DNA of 64,000 nt from Salinivirgaceae bacterium (GCA_027858775.1 JAQICA010000013.1:1-64000); one strand, 5' to 3'. Counted from the stretch's first letter, positions 35,355 through 45,228 are shown. Translations and numbers: made by a program. Notes: generated by a model not told the origin, from the sequence alone.

Positions 35355-37501
35355 GTATTGAGAAATTTACTAATGATTTTCAAGAAGAGTTTTAGCTTAA
35401 TGGGTTTATAAATGATATCGTCGCAACCAACCCGTTGTGCTTTGTTTTCAATATCGGCCATATTAAGTGCCGTTTGAGCAACCACTGGAAGTTTACGCTT
35501 TTTTTCCTTTATTAGTTCGGTGGCATCAAAGCCATCCATTACCGGCATATTCAAATCCATAAGTACTAAATCGATATCGTTTCGCTCCAACGCTATATCT
35601 ACAGCCTCTTTTCCGTTGCGTGCACGCACAAGTTTAACTTCTGTTTTACGAAGAGCCTCAACCAAATACAAGTAATTTGCTTCGGTATCTTCGGCAATTA
35701 ATATGGTTTTTTCGCTCCAATTAAACAAGTGCTGTTTGCTTTTATCAATATCTTTAAAATTCATTTTTAAGCCCATTACGAGCATATCGTCCACCTGCTT
35801 ATCGTTTTTCTTCCACTCCATAATGGTGCGATCGAGAATGTGCTTTTGCTTATCAAGCGACTCTTTATGAATTTCGAGCAACAAACGTTTAAACCGCTTA
35901 ACCATGAACTTGCGCCCGTGCTTACCTCCAAACTGATCCTGATATCCATCAGAATAAATATAAATGATATCATTTGGTTTGGTTTGTATTTCGTGGTTCG
36001 TAAATTCGGCATCCACATCTCTATTATAGCTAATGGCCATCGGGTCGCCCTTAAAAATCATCATTTCGCCATCACGAATAAGAATCATTGGATTGTGCGC
36101 TCCGGCAAACTGCAATTCTCCAGTTTGTTTATCGATAACCAACAATGCGATATCCATACCGTCCTTAGCCTCGTGCACATATCCTTCCTGATGCAACGAT
36201 CGAATAACGTAATCTTTCAGGTGCATAAGTACTTCGCTCGCCTGAAGTGATTTAACATGCTTGTTCTCTATAAGTTTATTAACAATTTCATTTAAAAAGG
36301 CTACTCCCAGCATACTCATAAAAGCTCCCGGCACTCCATGCCCTGTGCAGTCAGCAGCAGCAATAATAAGCTTATCGTTCTTTTCTGTCATCCAGTAAAA
36401 GTCTCCGGAAACAATATCCCGCGGCTTAAACAGTACGAAATACTCATTTAAGTATTTTTCAAACAGTGGTTCCGGAGGTAAAACTGCATTCTGAATACGC
36501 TGAGCATACTGTATAGAGGCTTGAATTTTTTCTGCTTGTATCCGAATCTCATCGCTTTGCGCTTTTATTTCATCGTTTTTCTTAGCCAGTGCTGTATTGA
36601 CCTTCTTGGTTTTTCGAACTTGCCTTAATATAAAAAATGCAAAAACAAAAATGATTACAGCAATACCCAACAACAAGTAACGAATAATTGCCTCGTTGCG
36701 CAAGCGCTCTTGCAACACTTTTTCTTTTTCTTCCTGTAACCTTATAATATGCTGGCGTTCGGCCGATATTTGAGACACTCGCATTAACGTATCCTCGGTC
36801 GCTCGTAATCGTTGTCTTTCTTGCGATAATTTCTCTTCGGTTTTTTCTTTTTGTATTTGTGCTTTTTGAACCACTTTTTCGGACTCCTGTTTCATTTGCA
36901 CCATCTCTTGTTCTTTCAGGTGTTTATCAAATGTCGAATAGAGATTAAAATAATTCATGGTTTCTTCTGAATTGCCTAAGGCTTTATGTATTTCAGCCAA
37001 CATTCCATAGCAACTTCTTACGAGTTCAAGCTGATTAAGTTCCTGCGCCAATTCTAAAGCATTTTCCGCTGCACTCAATGCTTCATTGTTCCTTTCAGCA
37101 CTCTGGTAGGCCACAGCAATATTTACATATGCACTGGCAATGGCCGGTTTATTCTTTTGTTTTTTTGAAATAGTTAGTGATTTGTTAAAAGCATTTATAG
37201 CGTTATCATATTGTGCTAAATCAGAATAAACCAAGCCAAGGTTAGTATAGGTATTTCGCAAACCGGCTACATTTCCTTGCTTTTGTGTTAAGGAAAGAAG
37301 TTTTTCAAACTCTTCTGCCGCCATTTCGTTTTTGCCACTTTCCCAATAATGATAGGCTATTTTATTCAAGAAAAATATTTCCTGATTGGTATCGCCATCA
37401 GCTTTGGCTTTCGAATATCCGCTCTTAAGTTCATCAATTGACTGAGAAAAAGCTATTTGCGTAAGTGCTAAGAAGAAGCTTAAAACTAATATTCGATTCA
37501 T
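35351..37501 (-). CDS. TPR - transmembrane - SpoIIE phosphatase - receiver protein
   Basis: 716 aa. Signal peptide (1-19), TPR repeats (about 25-195) in the periplasm, coiled coil (about 200-270), membrane helix (273-293), coiled coil, SpoIIE/PP2C-type Ser/Thr phosphatase (about 340-590: DIVSGDFYW, AAADCTGHGVPGAFMS, IYIYSDGYQDQFGG with metal Asps), and a C-terminal receiver (about 598-716: IAEDTEAN, LVLMDLNMPVMDG, IIYKP) with all phospho-site residues. The TPR-SpoIIE layout is common in Bacteroidota; a receiver fused at the end is less so. It probably dephosphorylates an anti-sigma antagonist or SiaC-like protein. Confidence 0.92.
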   Translation of the reverse strand: MNRILVLSFFLALTQIAFSQSIDELKSGYSKAKADGDTNQEIFFLNKIAYHYWESGKNEMAAEEFEKLLSLTQKQGNVAGLRNTYTNLGLVYSDLAQYDNAINAFNKSLTISKKQKNKPAIASAYVNIAVAYQSAERNNEALSAAENALELAQELNQLELVRSCYGMLAEIHKALGNSEETMNYFNLYSTFDKHLKEQEMVQMKQESEKVVQKAQIQKEKTEEKLSQERQRLRATEDTLMRVSQISAERQHIIRLQEEKEKVLQERLRNEAIIRYLLLGIAVIIFVFAFFILRQVRKTKKVNTALAKKNDEIKAQSDEIRIQAEKIQASIQYAQRIQNAVLPPEPLFEKYLNEYFVLFKPRDIVSGDFYWMTEKNDKLIIAAADCTGHGVPGAFMSMLGVAFLNEIVNKLIENKHVKSLQASEVLMHLKDYVIRSLHQEGYVHEAKDGMDIALLVIDKQTGELQFAGAHNPMILIRDGEMMIFKGDPMAISYNRDVDAEFTNHEIQTKPNDIIYIYSDGYQDQFGGKHGRKFMVKRFKRLLLEIHKESLDKQKHILDRTIMEWKKNDKQVDDMLVMGLKMNFKDIDKSKQHLFNWSEKTILIAEDTEANYLYLVEALRKTEVKLVRARNGKEAVDIALERNDIDLVLMDLNMPVMDGFDATELIKEKKRKLPVVAQTALNMADIENKAQRVGCDDIIYKPIKLKLFLKIISKFLNT

Positions 37502-37622
37502 AAAAGAATGATTTTAAATAACGGCATATAATAGCCATCGGGTTGGTTTTCTTAGTAGCAGGGGTAGATAAGAAACCCACGCACTATATTATATTTATTC
37601 CAAGTAATAATATGATTATCAA

Positions 37623-39347
37623 CTAATTAATAGAAATCTCAATGTTTTCTTCTGCAATATTGCCAAGCTTATCTGTGGCTTTTATATATACCTTATAATC
37701 GCGTCCGCTTTCGAAAATATCTATTGCGGAACCGTATGTTGATAGTTGCCCGTTGTTCACTTTATATACAATACGCTTTAATCCTGCTAGGTCATCGGTT
37801 GCAGAAAGAAATACCTGCAGGTGATCAGGGTACACATCAATTTTATTACCCAATGCGGTTTTACTTCCAATAGGTTCAACACTAAAGTTTACATTAATAC
37901 GTGGAGAAACATCATCGACCACAAAGAAAAATTCTTTATTATTTGAGTTACCAACCTTATCGAATCCTGTAAAAAATACAGTATGTAATCCAGACTGGTC
38001 TACTGTAAAAGAATCCTCGTATTTCACCTCATTCCCATCATTAATCTTGTATGTAATTTTGTCGGTTCCCGATTCTTTATCAGCAGCTGTCAGTTTAATT
38101 CTTGTTTTAGGGGCAATAAAAACAGTATCGCGATCGCGAGAAAAGGCTCCTTCAAATTTCTGACTAAGTACCGGACCAGTCAAATCGACGTACGAAGCAT
38201 CGCGCTTTTGATTTGAACTGCCGCCTTCTGCTTTATTATTAACGTTATCGAATGCCCATATTTTTACGCTAAGACTTCCACTATTTCCTTTCAAGTAAAA
38301 TGGTGCTTCATACATATGCTCCTCTCCCGCTCCAACCTTGTAATGCACAGTTTTAACCCCGGCTTTATTATCCATGCTGGTAATCTTAAATTTGCTACGT
38401 CCGGAGGAATACTGTACTCCATTGGCCATAAATGTATTTCCCATTATTTCTTCAACTAATACGGGTGGGGTTTTATCTACATAAAATGTAAATGTATTCC
38501 AGTCCTCTTTATTTCCAACATGATCGATAGCATAAAAAGATAAGGTATACTCTCCTTCATTGAACCACGAAGCTTTTAACGGGTATTTATACGGCTTTAT
38601 TTCATTTTCGTTAATTCGATAAAAAACGCCCTTAACTCCCGAACCTGTTTCTTCATTTTCTATTATTATTGTGCTTCTGCCCGACACCACATTTTCATGC
38701 TTGTCTCCTTCGATTTTTATTGAAGTTCGCGGATTAGATTTATCAATGAAAATTACTTCTTTGTTTGTTTCTTCTGCGTTTCCAACGTTATCAATTGAAT
38801 AATACGAAATCTTATACTCTTTCTCCTGAGTGAGATCAATGGGTTGATCAAACTTCTTAAACGCTGCACCATCAATTGAATAATAGATTGTATTCACGCC
38901 GGAATGCGCATCATAAGCATCGAAATCTAACTTTACACTACCTGATAAATATATTCTATCGTCTTTTCGATAACCACTTTTTACACCTTTAATTTTTGTG
39001 CGTGGAGCACGGCTATCTGCATAAATCTCAAAAATAATATCCGAAATTGGATATACTACCTTTTTGGTTACTGTATCTACTTTTGATGGTGTACGCACCG
39101 TATTAAGTCCCTCTGTATCAAAATATAAAGGATTCGTGTAACCTTTTGAGTCTTCACTTTCCAATATCACCTTTTCGGTATTTTCACTATCAGATGTACT
39201 TAAGTACAAATACACCGGGAGTTCTTTTTGTATGTATAATTTTCCATCTTCAGCTTTATACAGTTGCTTTTTATGTGTAATCCGCTCCTGAGCATTTGCT
39301 GTAAGAACCAATACTAGTAGCACAATTGAAAATAAAGTTCTTATCAT
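37623..39347 (-). CDS. Secreted OmpL47-type beta-sandwich repeat protein
   Basis: 574 aa. Signal peptide (1-19, TANAQ). At least five repeats of about 90 residues follow, each with a SGVNTIYYSIDG-like or AGVKTVHYKVGAG-like strand pair, a KISYYSIDNVGN-like block and an IDKSNP or VDKTPP linker. This is the OmpL47-type bacterial Ig/chitobiase-C-like domain seen in surface proteins. It has no enzyme motif and no T9SS tail. It lies 121 bp upstream of the phosphatase gene on the same strand. A role in adhesion or scaffold binding is a guess. Confidence 0.8.
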   Translation of the reverse strand: MIRTLFSIVLLVLVLTANAQERITHKKQLYKAEDGKLYIQKELPVYLYLSTSDSENTEKVILESEDSKGYTNPLYFDTEGLNTVRTPSKVDTVTKKVVYPISDIIFEIYADSRAPRTKIKGVKSGYRKDDRIYLSGSVKLDFDAYDAHSGVNTIYYSIDGAAFKKFDQPIDLTQEKEYKISYYSIDNVGNAEETNKEVIFIDKSNPRTSIKIEGDKHENVVSGRSTIIIENEETGSGVKGVFYRINENEIKPYKYPLKASWFNEGEYTLSFYAIDHVGNKEDWNTFTFYVDKTPPVLVEEIMGNTFMANGVQYSSGRSKFKITSMDNKAGVKTVHYKVGAGEEHMYEAPFYLKGNSGSLSVKIWAFDNVNNKAEGGSSNQKRDASYVDLTGPVLSQKFEGAFSRDRDTVFIAPKTRIKLTAADKESGTDKITYKINDGNEVKYEDSFTVDQSGLHTVFFTGFDKVGNSNNKEFFFVVDDVSPRINVNFSVEPIGSKTALGNKIDVYPDHLQVFLSATDDLAGLKRIVYKVNNGQLSTYGSAIDIFESGRDYKVYIKATDKLGNIAEENIEISIN

Positions 39348-39692
39348 GAGTATTTTTTTTAGTTAAACCTATTCTTAAAGACTTTCGTCTGACTGTAACA
39401 CCGATAATACTTATCAATAGCTAAAATTACTTATCAATTTTGAAGTACACAACAATTTTGCGAAATAAATATACCTCTTTATCCATCCTTTTCCTCAAGA
39501 ATACAATATACATAAGTTATTTATAATGAATTCTCTACACACACACAATATCTTACTAATTTCAAGAAAAAGATATAATTGTCTGATATACTGATTAAAA
39601 TGACTTACAGATATTTAAAACTTGAGAATCGACTATTCAATTACGTTACACATATAAATGGTATGTGTTCCGATAATTTAAACTATTTATAC
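39348..39692. other. 345-bp divergent intergenic region
   Basis: AT-rich and without ORFs. It lies between the divergent OmpL47-type and LpxL-like genes and must hold both promoters. A short AC run (ACACACACAC) occurs near 39538. Confidence 0.5.
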
Positions 39693-39700
39693 TATTTTTG
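39693..39700 (+). promoter_or_regulatory. -7 box for the LpxL-like gene
   Basis: TATTTTTG matches TAnnTTTG and ends 22 bp before the ATG. The -33 area (GTGTTC) is only a weak match. Confidence 0.5.
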
Positions 39701-39722
39701 CGACTGAAACACTTCGACAAAT

Positions 39723-40688
39723 ATGAAAATAATTCAATACTATTCAATACGTATTTTCTCGGGTTTTATAGGATTTCTGCCATTTTTCATTCTATACGGA
39801 CTTTCCGATTTCATTACACTCATTCTACACTTTGTGGTTAAATACCGGCGCAATGTGGTACGTTCTAACCTAACTCGTTGCTTTCCAGAAAAAAGCAAAA
39901 AAGAGTTACAGAAAATTGAACGAAGATTCTACCGTAACTTAACTGATATAGCCATTGAGAGCATCAAGGGAATCTTTATGACTAAAAGGCAAATCAACAA
40001 ACGATTTAAAATTGTAAACCCGGAGGTACTCAATAAATATTACCAAAACGGCCAGGATATTTTGAGCTTGGCAGGTCACTATTGCAACTGGGAGTGGGGT
40101 ATATTAGGGGTCGATTTCCAAATTAAGCATCAGGCTGTATCTATCTACAAGCCAATGCACGATAAATTAATGGAAAAGTACAGCCATAAACGCAGGTCGC
40201 GGTTCGGCATGAAATTAATTCCTATCTCTGAAGCCAAAAGTTTCATCGGGTCAAAACGAGAAAACCCGGCTGCACTGATTTTAGCAGCGGATCAAAATCC
40301 GGCCGACCGTAAAAAAGCAATTGTTGTAGATTTTTTCGACATGGAAACCGCATGTCTGCATGGTCCGGAAGCATATGGACGAAACCTGGGTTGGCCAATT
40401 GTATATTTCGATATTCAGCGTGTAAAACGCGGACACTACACTCTTGAAATAATAGAATTATTTGAACACCCGGAGAAAACAGAGTTTGGCGAAATTACCC
40501 AAAAGTACATGAGTACGCTTGAAGGAATTATTAAGCAAAAACCGGAAAATTGGCTGTGGTCGCACAAACGATGGAAAAGTACAAAAGAAGAAATTACTGA
40601 AATAAAAGGGTATAACCAGGCACGTATTAAGAAAGAAAAACAAATGCAAAAGGAGTCCTCAGCTATTTCTCAAAACGATAATAAATAG
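39723..40688 (+). CDS. Lysophospholipid/lipid A acyltransferase (LpxL/HtrB family)
   Basis: 321 aa. One N-terminal helix (about 10-40), then the LpxL core: LAGHYCNWEW carries the catalytic H-x4-E-like motif (H plus nearby E), ADQNPADRK, and KPENWLWSHKRWK at the end of the core. The enzyme adds a secondary acyl chain to Kdo-lipid A or a related lipid at the inner membrane. The C-terminal tail of about 30 residues is charged and extra. Alone in its transcript. Confidence 0.9.
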   Translation: MKIIQYYSIRIFSGFIGFLPFFILYGLSDFITLILHFVVKYRRNVVRSNLTRCFPEKSKKELQKIERRFYRNLTDIAIESIKGIFMTKRQINKRFKIVNPEVLNKYYQNGQDILSLAGHYCNWEWGILGVDFQIKHQAVSIYKPMHDKLMEKYSHKRRSRFGMKLIPISEAKSFIGSKRENPAALILAADQNPADRKKAIVVDFFDMETACLHGPEAYGRNLGWPIVYFDIQRVKRGHYTLEIIELFEHPEKTEFGEITQKYMSTLEGIIKQKPENWLWSHKRWKSTKEEITEIKGYNQARIKKEKQMQKESSAISQNDNK

Positions 40689-40939
40689 TGCTTGTATGCA
40701 TGCTTATGCAGATATTCTAAAGGTTTTAAACAAAATAATTTGACAGTTATTAAGGACGTTTTTTCTTTGGTAATTTGAACATATGAGGCCGTATTAAAAT
40801 GCCTCTTCCTTTTTGATAGTTCCAATTTATCGGCATTAAAAACTATACTCAGAACACTGATTTGCTCATGTTTTTGGCATTGCTAAAAACAAAAATTTTT
40901 GCAACTTTCTCTAATTCTTAGGTCTGACCGACACTAGTT

Positions 40940-41218
40940 TCACCTTAACAAACTATGCCAACGCGGATTACGTTTAATAATAGCTGCAATAAAGCCACAC
41001 ACAGGTACAACTTTATAGCCAGCTTGTTCGGTATAGGTGAGAACCTGCTCAACCATTTTCTTCCCAACTCCTTGCCCTTCCAATTCTTTCGGAACCTTAG
41101 CAAAATTAAGGTACATCACATCTCCTTTTAACTGGTAAGTGACAAAAGGAGTATACTCTCCTACCTGTACTTCAAATCGCTTTATTGCTTCATTATTTAT
41201 TAACTCAAATTTATTCAT
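40940..41218 (-). CDS. Short GNAT-like acetyltransferase (YidJ/NATD1 type)
   Basis: 92 aa, the full length for this mini-GNAT group. The pattern is complete: FVTYQLKGDVMYLNFAKVP, the acetyl-CoA loop LEGQGVGKKMV, and VVPVCGFIAAIIKRNPRWHSLL. The substrate is unknown. It stands alone between the LpxL-like gene and the broken MFS gene. Confidence 0.88.
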   Translation of the reverse strand: MNKFELINNEAIKRFEVQVGEYTPFVTYQLKGDVMYLNFAKVPKELEGQGVGKKMVEQVLTYTEQAGYKVVPVCGFIAAIIKRNPRWHSLLR

Positions 41219-41426
41219 ATTGCAGTTTATTTTAAACTATTTGGAAACAGACCCTTTTCGTATGTTTGTGCGGCAACGTATGAAAACCACCATTTAAGGG
41301 AATTGTCCTGGAGGAATTAAAAATTGAGCTCTTTATCTACTATTTGTTTCATTCCAGCAAATGATTTTATATTATTTTTTGGATATCATCTTCACTTCTG
41401 TTATGCCCGGTATTTAAAGCAAGGTA

Positions 41427-42587
41427 CTATTTTTTATTCAGAGGTAACTCTATTCCAAAGCCTTTCCTTTTATCCTCAAATTTTAGCATCAATGAAAAAA
41501 CAAGGCCAACGAGTCCAAGTCCGGCAAACATTAAGATCGTATAGGTATAGTCTGCCACAACAGGATTTTCTGGATTGGTTTTATCTAAAATAATTCATGC
41601 CAATAGTGGGATTCCCCAAAGACCAAGGTTTTGAACCGAATACATAATGCCATAAGCAGCCCCAATACGACTTTCTTTTACTAATCTGACCATACTTGGC
41701 CACATTGCAGCCGGAACGAGTGAAAAGGCGATGCCCAGAAAAACGACCGGAACATATGGTGTGATGGTTGTAAAGGCAAAGGTAAGATGTACTCCAAGTA
41801 CGATGAGTGAGCCTAAAATCATTGCCGTAGCGCTTCTTCCATATTTATCAATTACAAATCCGAAGAATGGGGTAAAAAAAGCAGTCCCGATTGGCAAGAG
41901 CGAGGTTATTCGACCACTTTGAATGGCTGAATACCCAAACTTATCTGCAAAAAAGTCGGGAGCGTAAGCTACAAATGGGAAAACAGCCGAATAAAATGTT
42001 ACACATAAAAGCACAATGTAAAGAAACGGACGATTGGTGAGGATAACCTTGATATCGGCAAATGAAAACTTTTCAGCGGCAGTAGGAGGTGTTGTAATGG
42101 CAATCTGCCTGTCGAGTTTTGCATCCATAAACATATATACGAGAAAGGCAAGTAACCCAATTACTACCAAGATAGCTGCATCATTTTTAATTCGGGGGAG
42201 TATTGCGGAAGAAAAGATGACATAAGGGCTTTACCGGCTCCACCGGCACTATAAAAATCGGATGCTCCATAGGCAGTAAGCAAGGCACCAAGAGCCATTA
42301 GAAACACAAACGTATCCCGTACGCTTAATTCCGTATCGATCGAGAATGGCGCCGCCAATAATGGCCATTAACAGAAATGTATTAGGAATACTATAAAAGG
42401 AAACGAACAACCCATAATCGGTATTGCTAAAGTTAAATTCCGTCAATAGCATATCCTTCAGAGTTGAGAAGGCATCGTAGAAATAATAATTGACTGATAA
42501 GACAAAACCGACTAGTATGAGTACCAGCCACCTGAGTAGGGCTAAATCGTTTAGTGCTTTAGATACCTTTTACACCTTAAAATTCAT
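41427..42587 (-). pseudogene. MFS transporter pseudogene
   Basis: Pieces of one major facilitator lie in different frames. The ATG at 42587 opens MNFKV followed by TAA; the same frame resumes as SKALNDLALLRWLVLIL, then GAILDRYGIKRTGY in the 42249-42452 ORF. The next segment (FVFLMALGALLTAYG) is in the 42164-42358 frame. The C-terminal half is in 41595-42170 (FFGFVIDKYGRSATA), and the tail (TNPENPVVADYTYTILM) is in yet another frame up to the stop at 41427. So there are at least one stop and three frameshifts, and the middle also looks shortened. The loss seems recent because each piece is still well formed. Confidence 0.85.
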
Positions 42588-42678
42588 GGTTTTTTTAGAT
42601 TTCGGTTATCAATCGGCCAAAAAAGGGGTTCTTATGGGTACTTAAAAAAGGGGTTTTTTCTGAACCCGACTAAAAACA

Positions 42679-42706
42679 AAAAAAGCCGGAACAAGCCGAC
42701 TTTTTT
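42679..42706 (-). terminator. Terminator of the CSD gene
   Basis: On the minus strand AAGTCGG pairs with CCGGCTT (one G-U pair) around a 6-nt loop, followed by seven T. It lies about 23 nt past the stop of the cold-shock-domain gene. Confidence 0.75.
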
Positions 42707-42728
42707 GTTAATATTTTGTGTAAAGTAT

Positions 42729-43181
42729 TTATCTCATTACTTTAACCTTAACAGCAACAGGGCCTTTGGGTCCCTTTTCTCTTTCGAACGTTACCAGGTT
42801 ATTTTCTTTTATCGTTTCCTCTGTGTTATTCACATGAAAAAATACGCTTTCATTATTGGCTTTATCTTTTATAAAACCAAACCCTTTATCATCATTATAA
42901 AATGTCACTACTCCTTTGCGAATCAATTCTTCTTCTGGCAAATCCTCATTTTTAGGGACACTAATATCAATGTCTTCAAGGTCTACCTCAGTTTTCTTGG
43001 TTGGATCGGGTGGCGTATCCATGATCACGCCATTCTCATCTACATAAGCAATCATGTCGTCTAAGCTGCCTCCACCCTCGTTGTCTTTACGTTCGAGTCT
43101 TCGTTGCTCTTTTGCTTTACGTTTTTTTTCTTTCTTGTTTCTTACTTCTTTTTTACCATAAGTTTCTCGTGATCTTCCCAT
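42729..43181 (-). CDS. Cold-shock-domain protein with charged N-terminal extension
   Basis: 150 aa. The C-terminal ~65 residues are a cold-shock domain: GVVTFYNDDKGFGFI (RNP1-like) and SVFFHVNN (RNP2-like). The N-terminal ~85 residues are lysine/glutamate rich and probably disordered. It should bind RNA or single-stranded DNA. It lies 23 bp downstream of the primary sigma factor gene on the same strand and may be co-transcribed with it. Confidence 0.9.
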   Translation of the reverse strand: MGRSRETYGKKEVRNKKEKKRKAKEQRRLERKDNEGGGSLDDMIAYVDENGVIMDTPPDPTKKTEVDLEDIDISVPKNEDLPEEELIRKGVVTFYNDDKGFGFIKDKANNESVFFHVNNTEETIKENNLVTFEREKGPKGPVAVKVKVMR

Positions 43182-43204
43182 ATATTTCCTTTCTATTTTT
43201 TAAT

Positions 43205-44065
43205 TTATAATTCCGGCAATTTATTTTTCAGCAATCTCCTTAAGCTCACAAGGCCTTTGCTTCGAATTTGTCTGACTCTTTCAGAGGACATTCCGTAAAG
43301 CCTAGCAATGTCATGCAAAGAGTATACCTTTGAACTGTCTAAACCAAACGATTTGGTTATTATATCTCCTTCTCTGTCGGGCAATTTTGCCACGGCTCGC
43401 TTAATATTTTTCACAATAGAGTCGCTCAATAGTTGCTTATCGGGCGATGCCGTATTGTTCGATTCAATCAAGTCGTACAACGTTAAGTCGCTTGACGCAT
43501 CATTCGAAACGGGCATATCGAAAGATACGGATTTTTTTCCACTTCTGTTAGCAATTGCCACATCTAAAACGGGAATACCTATGTACAATGCAATTTCTTC
43601 ATCGGTGGGATAGCGCTCCAGCTCTTGTTCAAGATAAGGAATCGATTTGGATATTTTATTGATTGACGTAAGACGGTTTAGTGGCAATCTTACCGTTCGA
43701 GTTTGTTCAGAAATAGCTTGAATAATGGATTGTCTGATCCACCAGACGGCATATGAAATGAACTTAAAACCACGTGTGGCATCAAATTTTCCAGCAGCCT
43801 TAATAAGTCCTACATTACCCTCATTGATAAGGTCCGAAAAAGATAATCCGTGATTCTGGTACTGTTTGGCTACAGATATTACAAACCGCAGATTGGCGAG
43901 CACCAATCGTTCTAGTGCATCGTCATCTTTATTTTTTATGCGCCCGGCCAATTCCACTTCTTCGTCGGCAGAAATCATTTCGTACTTACTTACCTCCTGA
44001 AAATATCGGTTTATTGACTCTTCAGATCGTAGTGTTATTTGTTGCGTTATTTTTAATTGCCGCAT
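43205..44065 (-). CDS. rpoD: Primary RNA polymerase sigma factor RpoD/SigA
   Basis: 286 aa, the short form normal for Bacteroidota. Region 1.2 (SINRYFQEVSKYEMIS), region 2 (DLINEGNVGLIKAAGKFD, FKFISYAVWWIRQSI), region 3 and region 4 with the HTH LHDIARLYGMSSERVRQI. It lacks the long region 1.1 of proteobacterial sigma70. It recognises the -33/-7 promoters typical of the phylum. Confidence 0.95.
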   Translation of the reverse strand: MRQLKITQQITLRSEESINRYFQEVSKYEMISADEEVELAGRIKNKDDDALERLVLANLRFVISVAKQYQNHGLSFSDLINEGNVGLIKAAGKFDATRGFKFISYAVWWIRQSIIQAISEQTRTVRLPLNRLTSINKISKSIPYLEQELERYPTDEEIALYIGIPVLDVAIANRSGKKSVSFDMPVSNDASSDLTLYDLIESNNTASPDKQLLSDSIVKNIKRAVAKLPDREGDIITKSFGLDSSKVYSLHDIARLYGMSSERVRQIRSKGLVSLRRLLKNKLPEL

Positions 44066-44370
44066 TAATTTATTTATCCATTAATCCTACAGTCATAATA
44101 AAATGGGTTAAACTATTACAAAAAACGTTGTGTATGTGATAGTCATTTCCCGCCGAAAAATTCATTGGTAAAAGTCTGTTGTTTTAATTATTCTCGGATT
44201 TTTAATTATCGGAAAACATTAAAACAACTTTTTCATTCCTGTTTGCAGCGTTCCGGTATCCTACTCCAAAAGGGTTCGGTTTGCAAATTAACATACCGAA
44301 GGTTTTCCCTGAACATTACCTGGCTGGTATTCAATTGCAGCCCGGGGCGTTTCATATTTGTCTAGTATCG

Positions 44371-44415
44371 AAAAAACAAATACCCATTCCGTCAAGAGTG
44401 ACAGGAATGGGTATT
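44371..44415 (-). terminator. Terminator of the rbp-csp operon
   Basis: A long hairpin: AATACCCATTCC pairs with GGAATGGGTATT and GTCA with TGAC, with one bulged A and an AGAG loop. On the minus strand it is followed by TTTGTTTTTT. It starts about 40 nt past the csp stop. Confidence 0.88.
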
Positions 44416-44454
44416 CTAAAAATTTCGATATTTAATATATTCAAATTAAATAGC

Positions 44455-44652
44455 TTAGACTGCTTGAACTTGAACTGCCATAGGACCTTTTTCGCCTTGT
44501 TTTAGTTCAAATGTTACTTCTTGTCCTTCGTTAAGACCTTCGTAAGAGTTCTGTAAACCTGTGCGGTGTACAAATACATCATTACCATCTTCAGTTTCGA
44601 TAAATCCGAATCCTTTGGTATCGTTATACCATTTTACTTTTCCTGTTGCCAT
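44455..44652 (-). CDS. Cold shock protein (CspA family)
   Basis: 65 aa with every family mark: GKVKWYNDTKGFGFIE (RNP1), DVFVHRTG (RNP2), and GQEVTFELKQGEKGPMAVQV. It acts as an RNA chaperone that opens secondary structure. It is encoded 14 bp after an RRM protein in one operon. Confidence 0.96.
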   Translation of the reverse strand: MATGKVKWYNDTKGFGFIETEDGNDVFVHRTGLQNSYEGLNEGQEVTFELKQGEKGPMAVQVQAV

Positions 44653-44666
44653 AATACTGTTAATTA

Positions 44667-44927
44667 CTATCGGTTAAAATTTTCTTTCTTTGGTCTGGCT
44701 TCATTTACCACCATTTCGCGACTTTCATAAGTTGCACCATTGAGCTCTTCGATAGCTTTAGTGGCTTCAGTGTCGTTCTCCATTGTTACAAACCCAAAAC
44801 CTTTGCTTCGGCCTGTAAATTTGTCAGTAATTACTTTTGCTTCGGTTACTGCACCGTAATCTTCAAAAACCTCTTGAAGGTCTGTTTCATTGACCCTGTA
44901 ATTGAGGTTACCTACGTAAATGTTCAT
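44667..44927 (-). CDS. RRM-type RNA-binding protein
   Basis: 86 aa, one RNA recognition motif. RNP2 is IYVGNL at residues 2-7 and RNP1 is KGFGFVTM, with the expected aromatic residues; the C-terminus is a short basic tail. Such small RRM proteins are common in Bacteroidota and cyanobacteria and are often cold-induced. Together with the csp gene it forms a two-gene RNA-chaperone operon behind a ~120-nt leader. Confidence 0.94.
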   Translation of the reverse strand: MNIYVGNLNYRVNETDLQEVFEDYGAVTEAKVITDKFTGRSKGFGFVTMENDTEATKAIEELNGATYESREMVVNEARPKKENFNR

Positions 44928-45053
44928 ATAAAAAAATTAAATTGTTACTTCGGCTGAGTTTATCAGCCATTTTTCTGATTTAAAAAATAAGCAGTTTTTT
45001 CTAATCGTGAGAGAGTAGTAAATAAATGCGCAGATCTAAATCTTAATTCGGTA

Positions 45054-45061
45054 CAAAGATA
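45054..45061 (-). promoter_or_regulatory. Promoter -7 box of the rbp-csp operon
   Basis: TATCTTTG on the minus strand matches TAnnTTTG; a TTG lies at about the right distance upstream (17-19 bp). It predicts an untranslated leader of about 120 nt before the RRM gene, the sort of long leader known for cold-shock mRNAs. Confidence 0.55.
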
Positions 45062-45228
45062 TGCAATTATTTTAAATTCAATAAGAAAACAGGTCTTTTT
45101 TTTCTTATTTTCCAATTATTTTTTGAATTATCGTTAAAATCATATCAATTTCGGTAATCATCCCACGTTTAAAGAAACAAGTGCATTTTCAGCTTAATAT
45201 GAATGTATAAAGAATAAATCCACTTCCA

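Noticed and set aside
36600-37501. Histidine kinase reading of the TPR protein
   Set aside because: The catalytic part is SpoIIE/PP2C, not HisKA/HATPase; only the receiver domain is shared with two-component systems.
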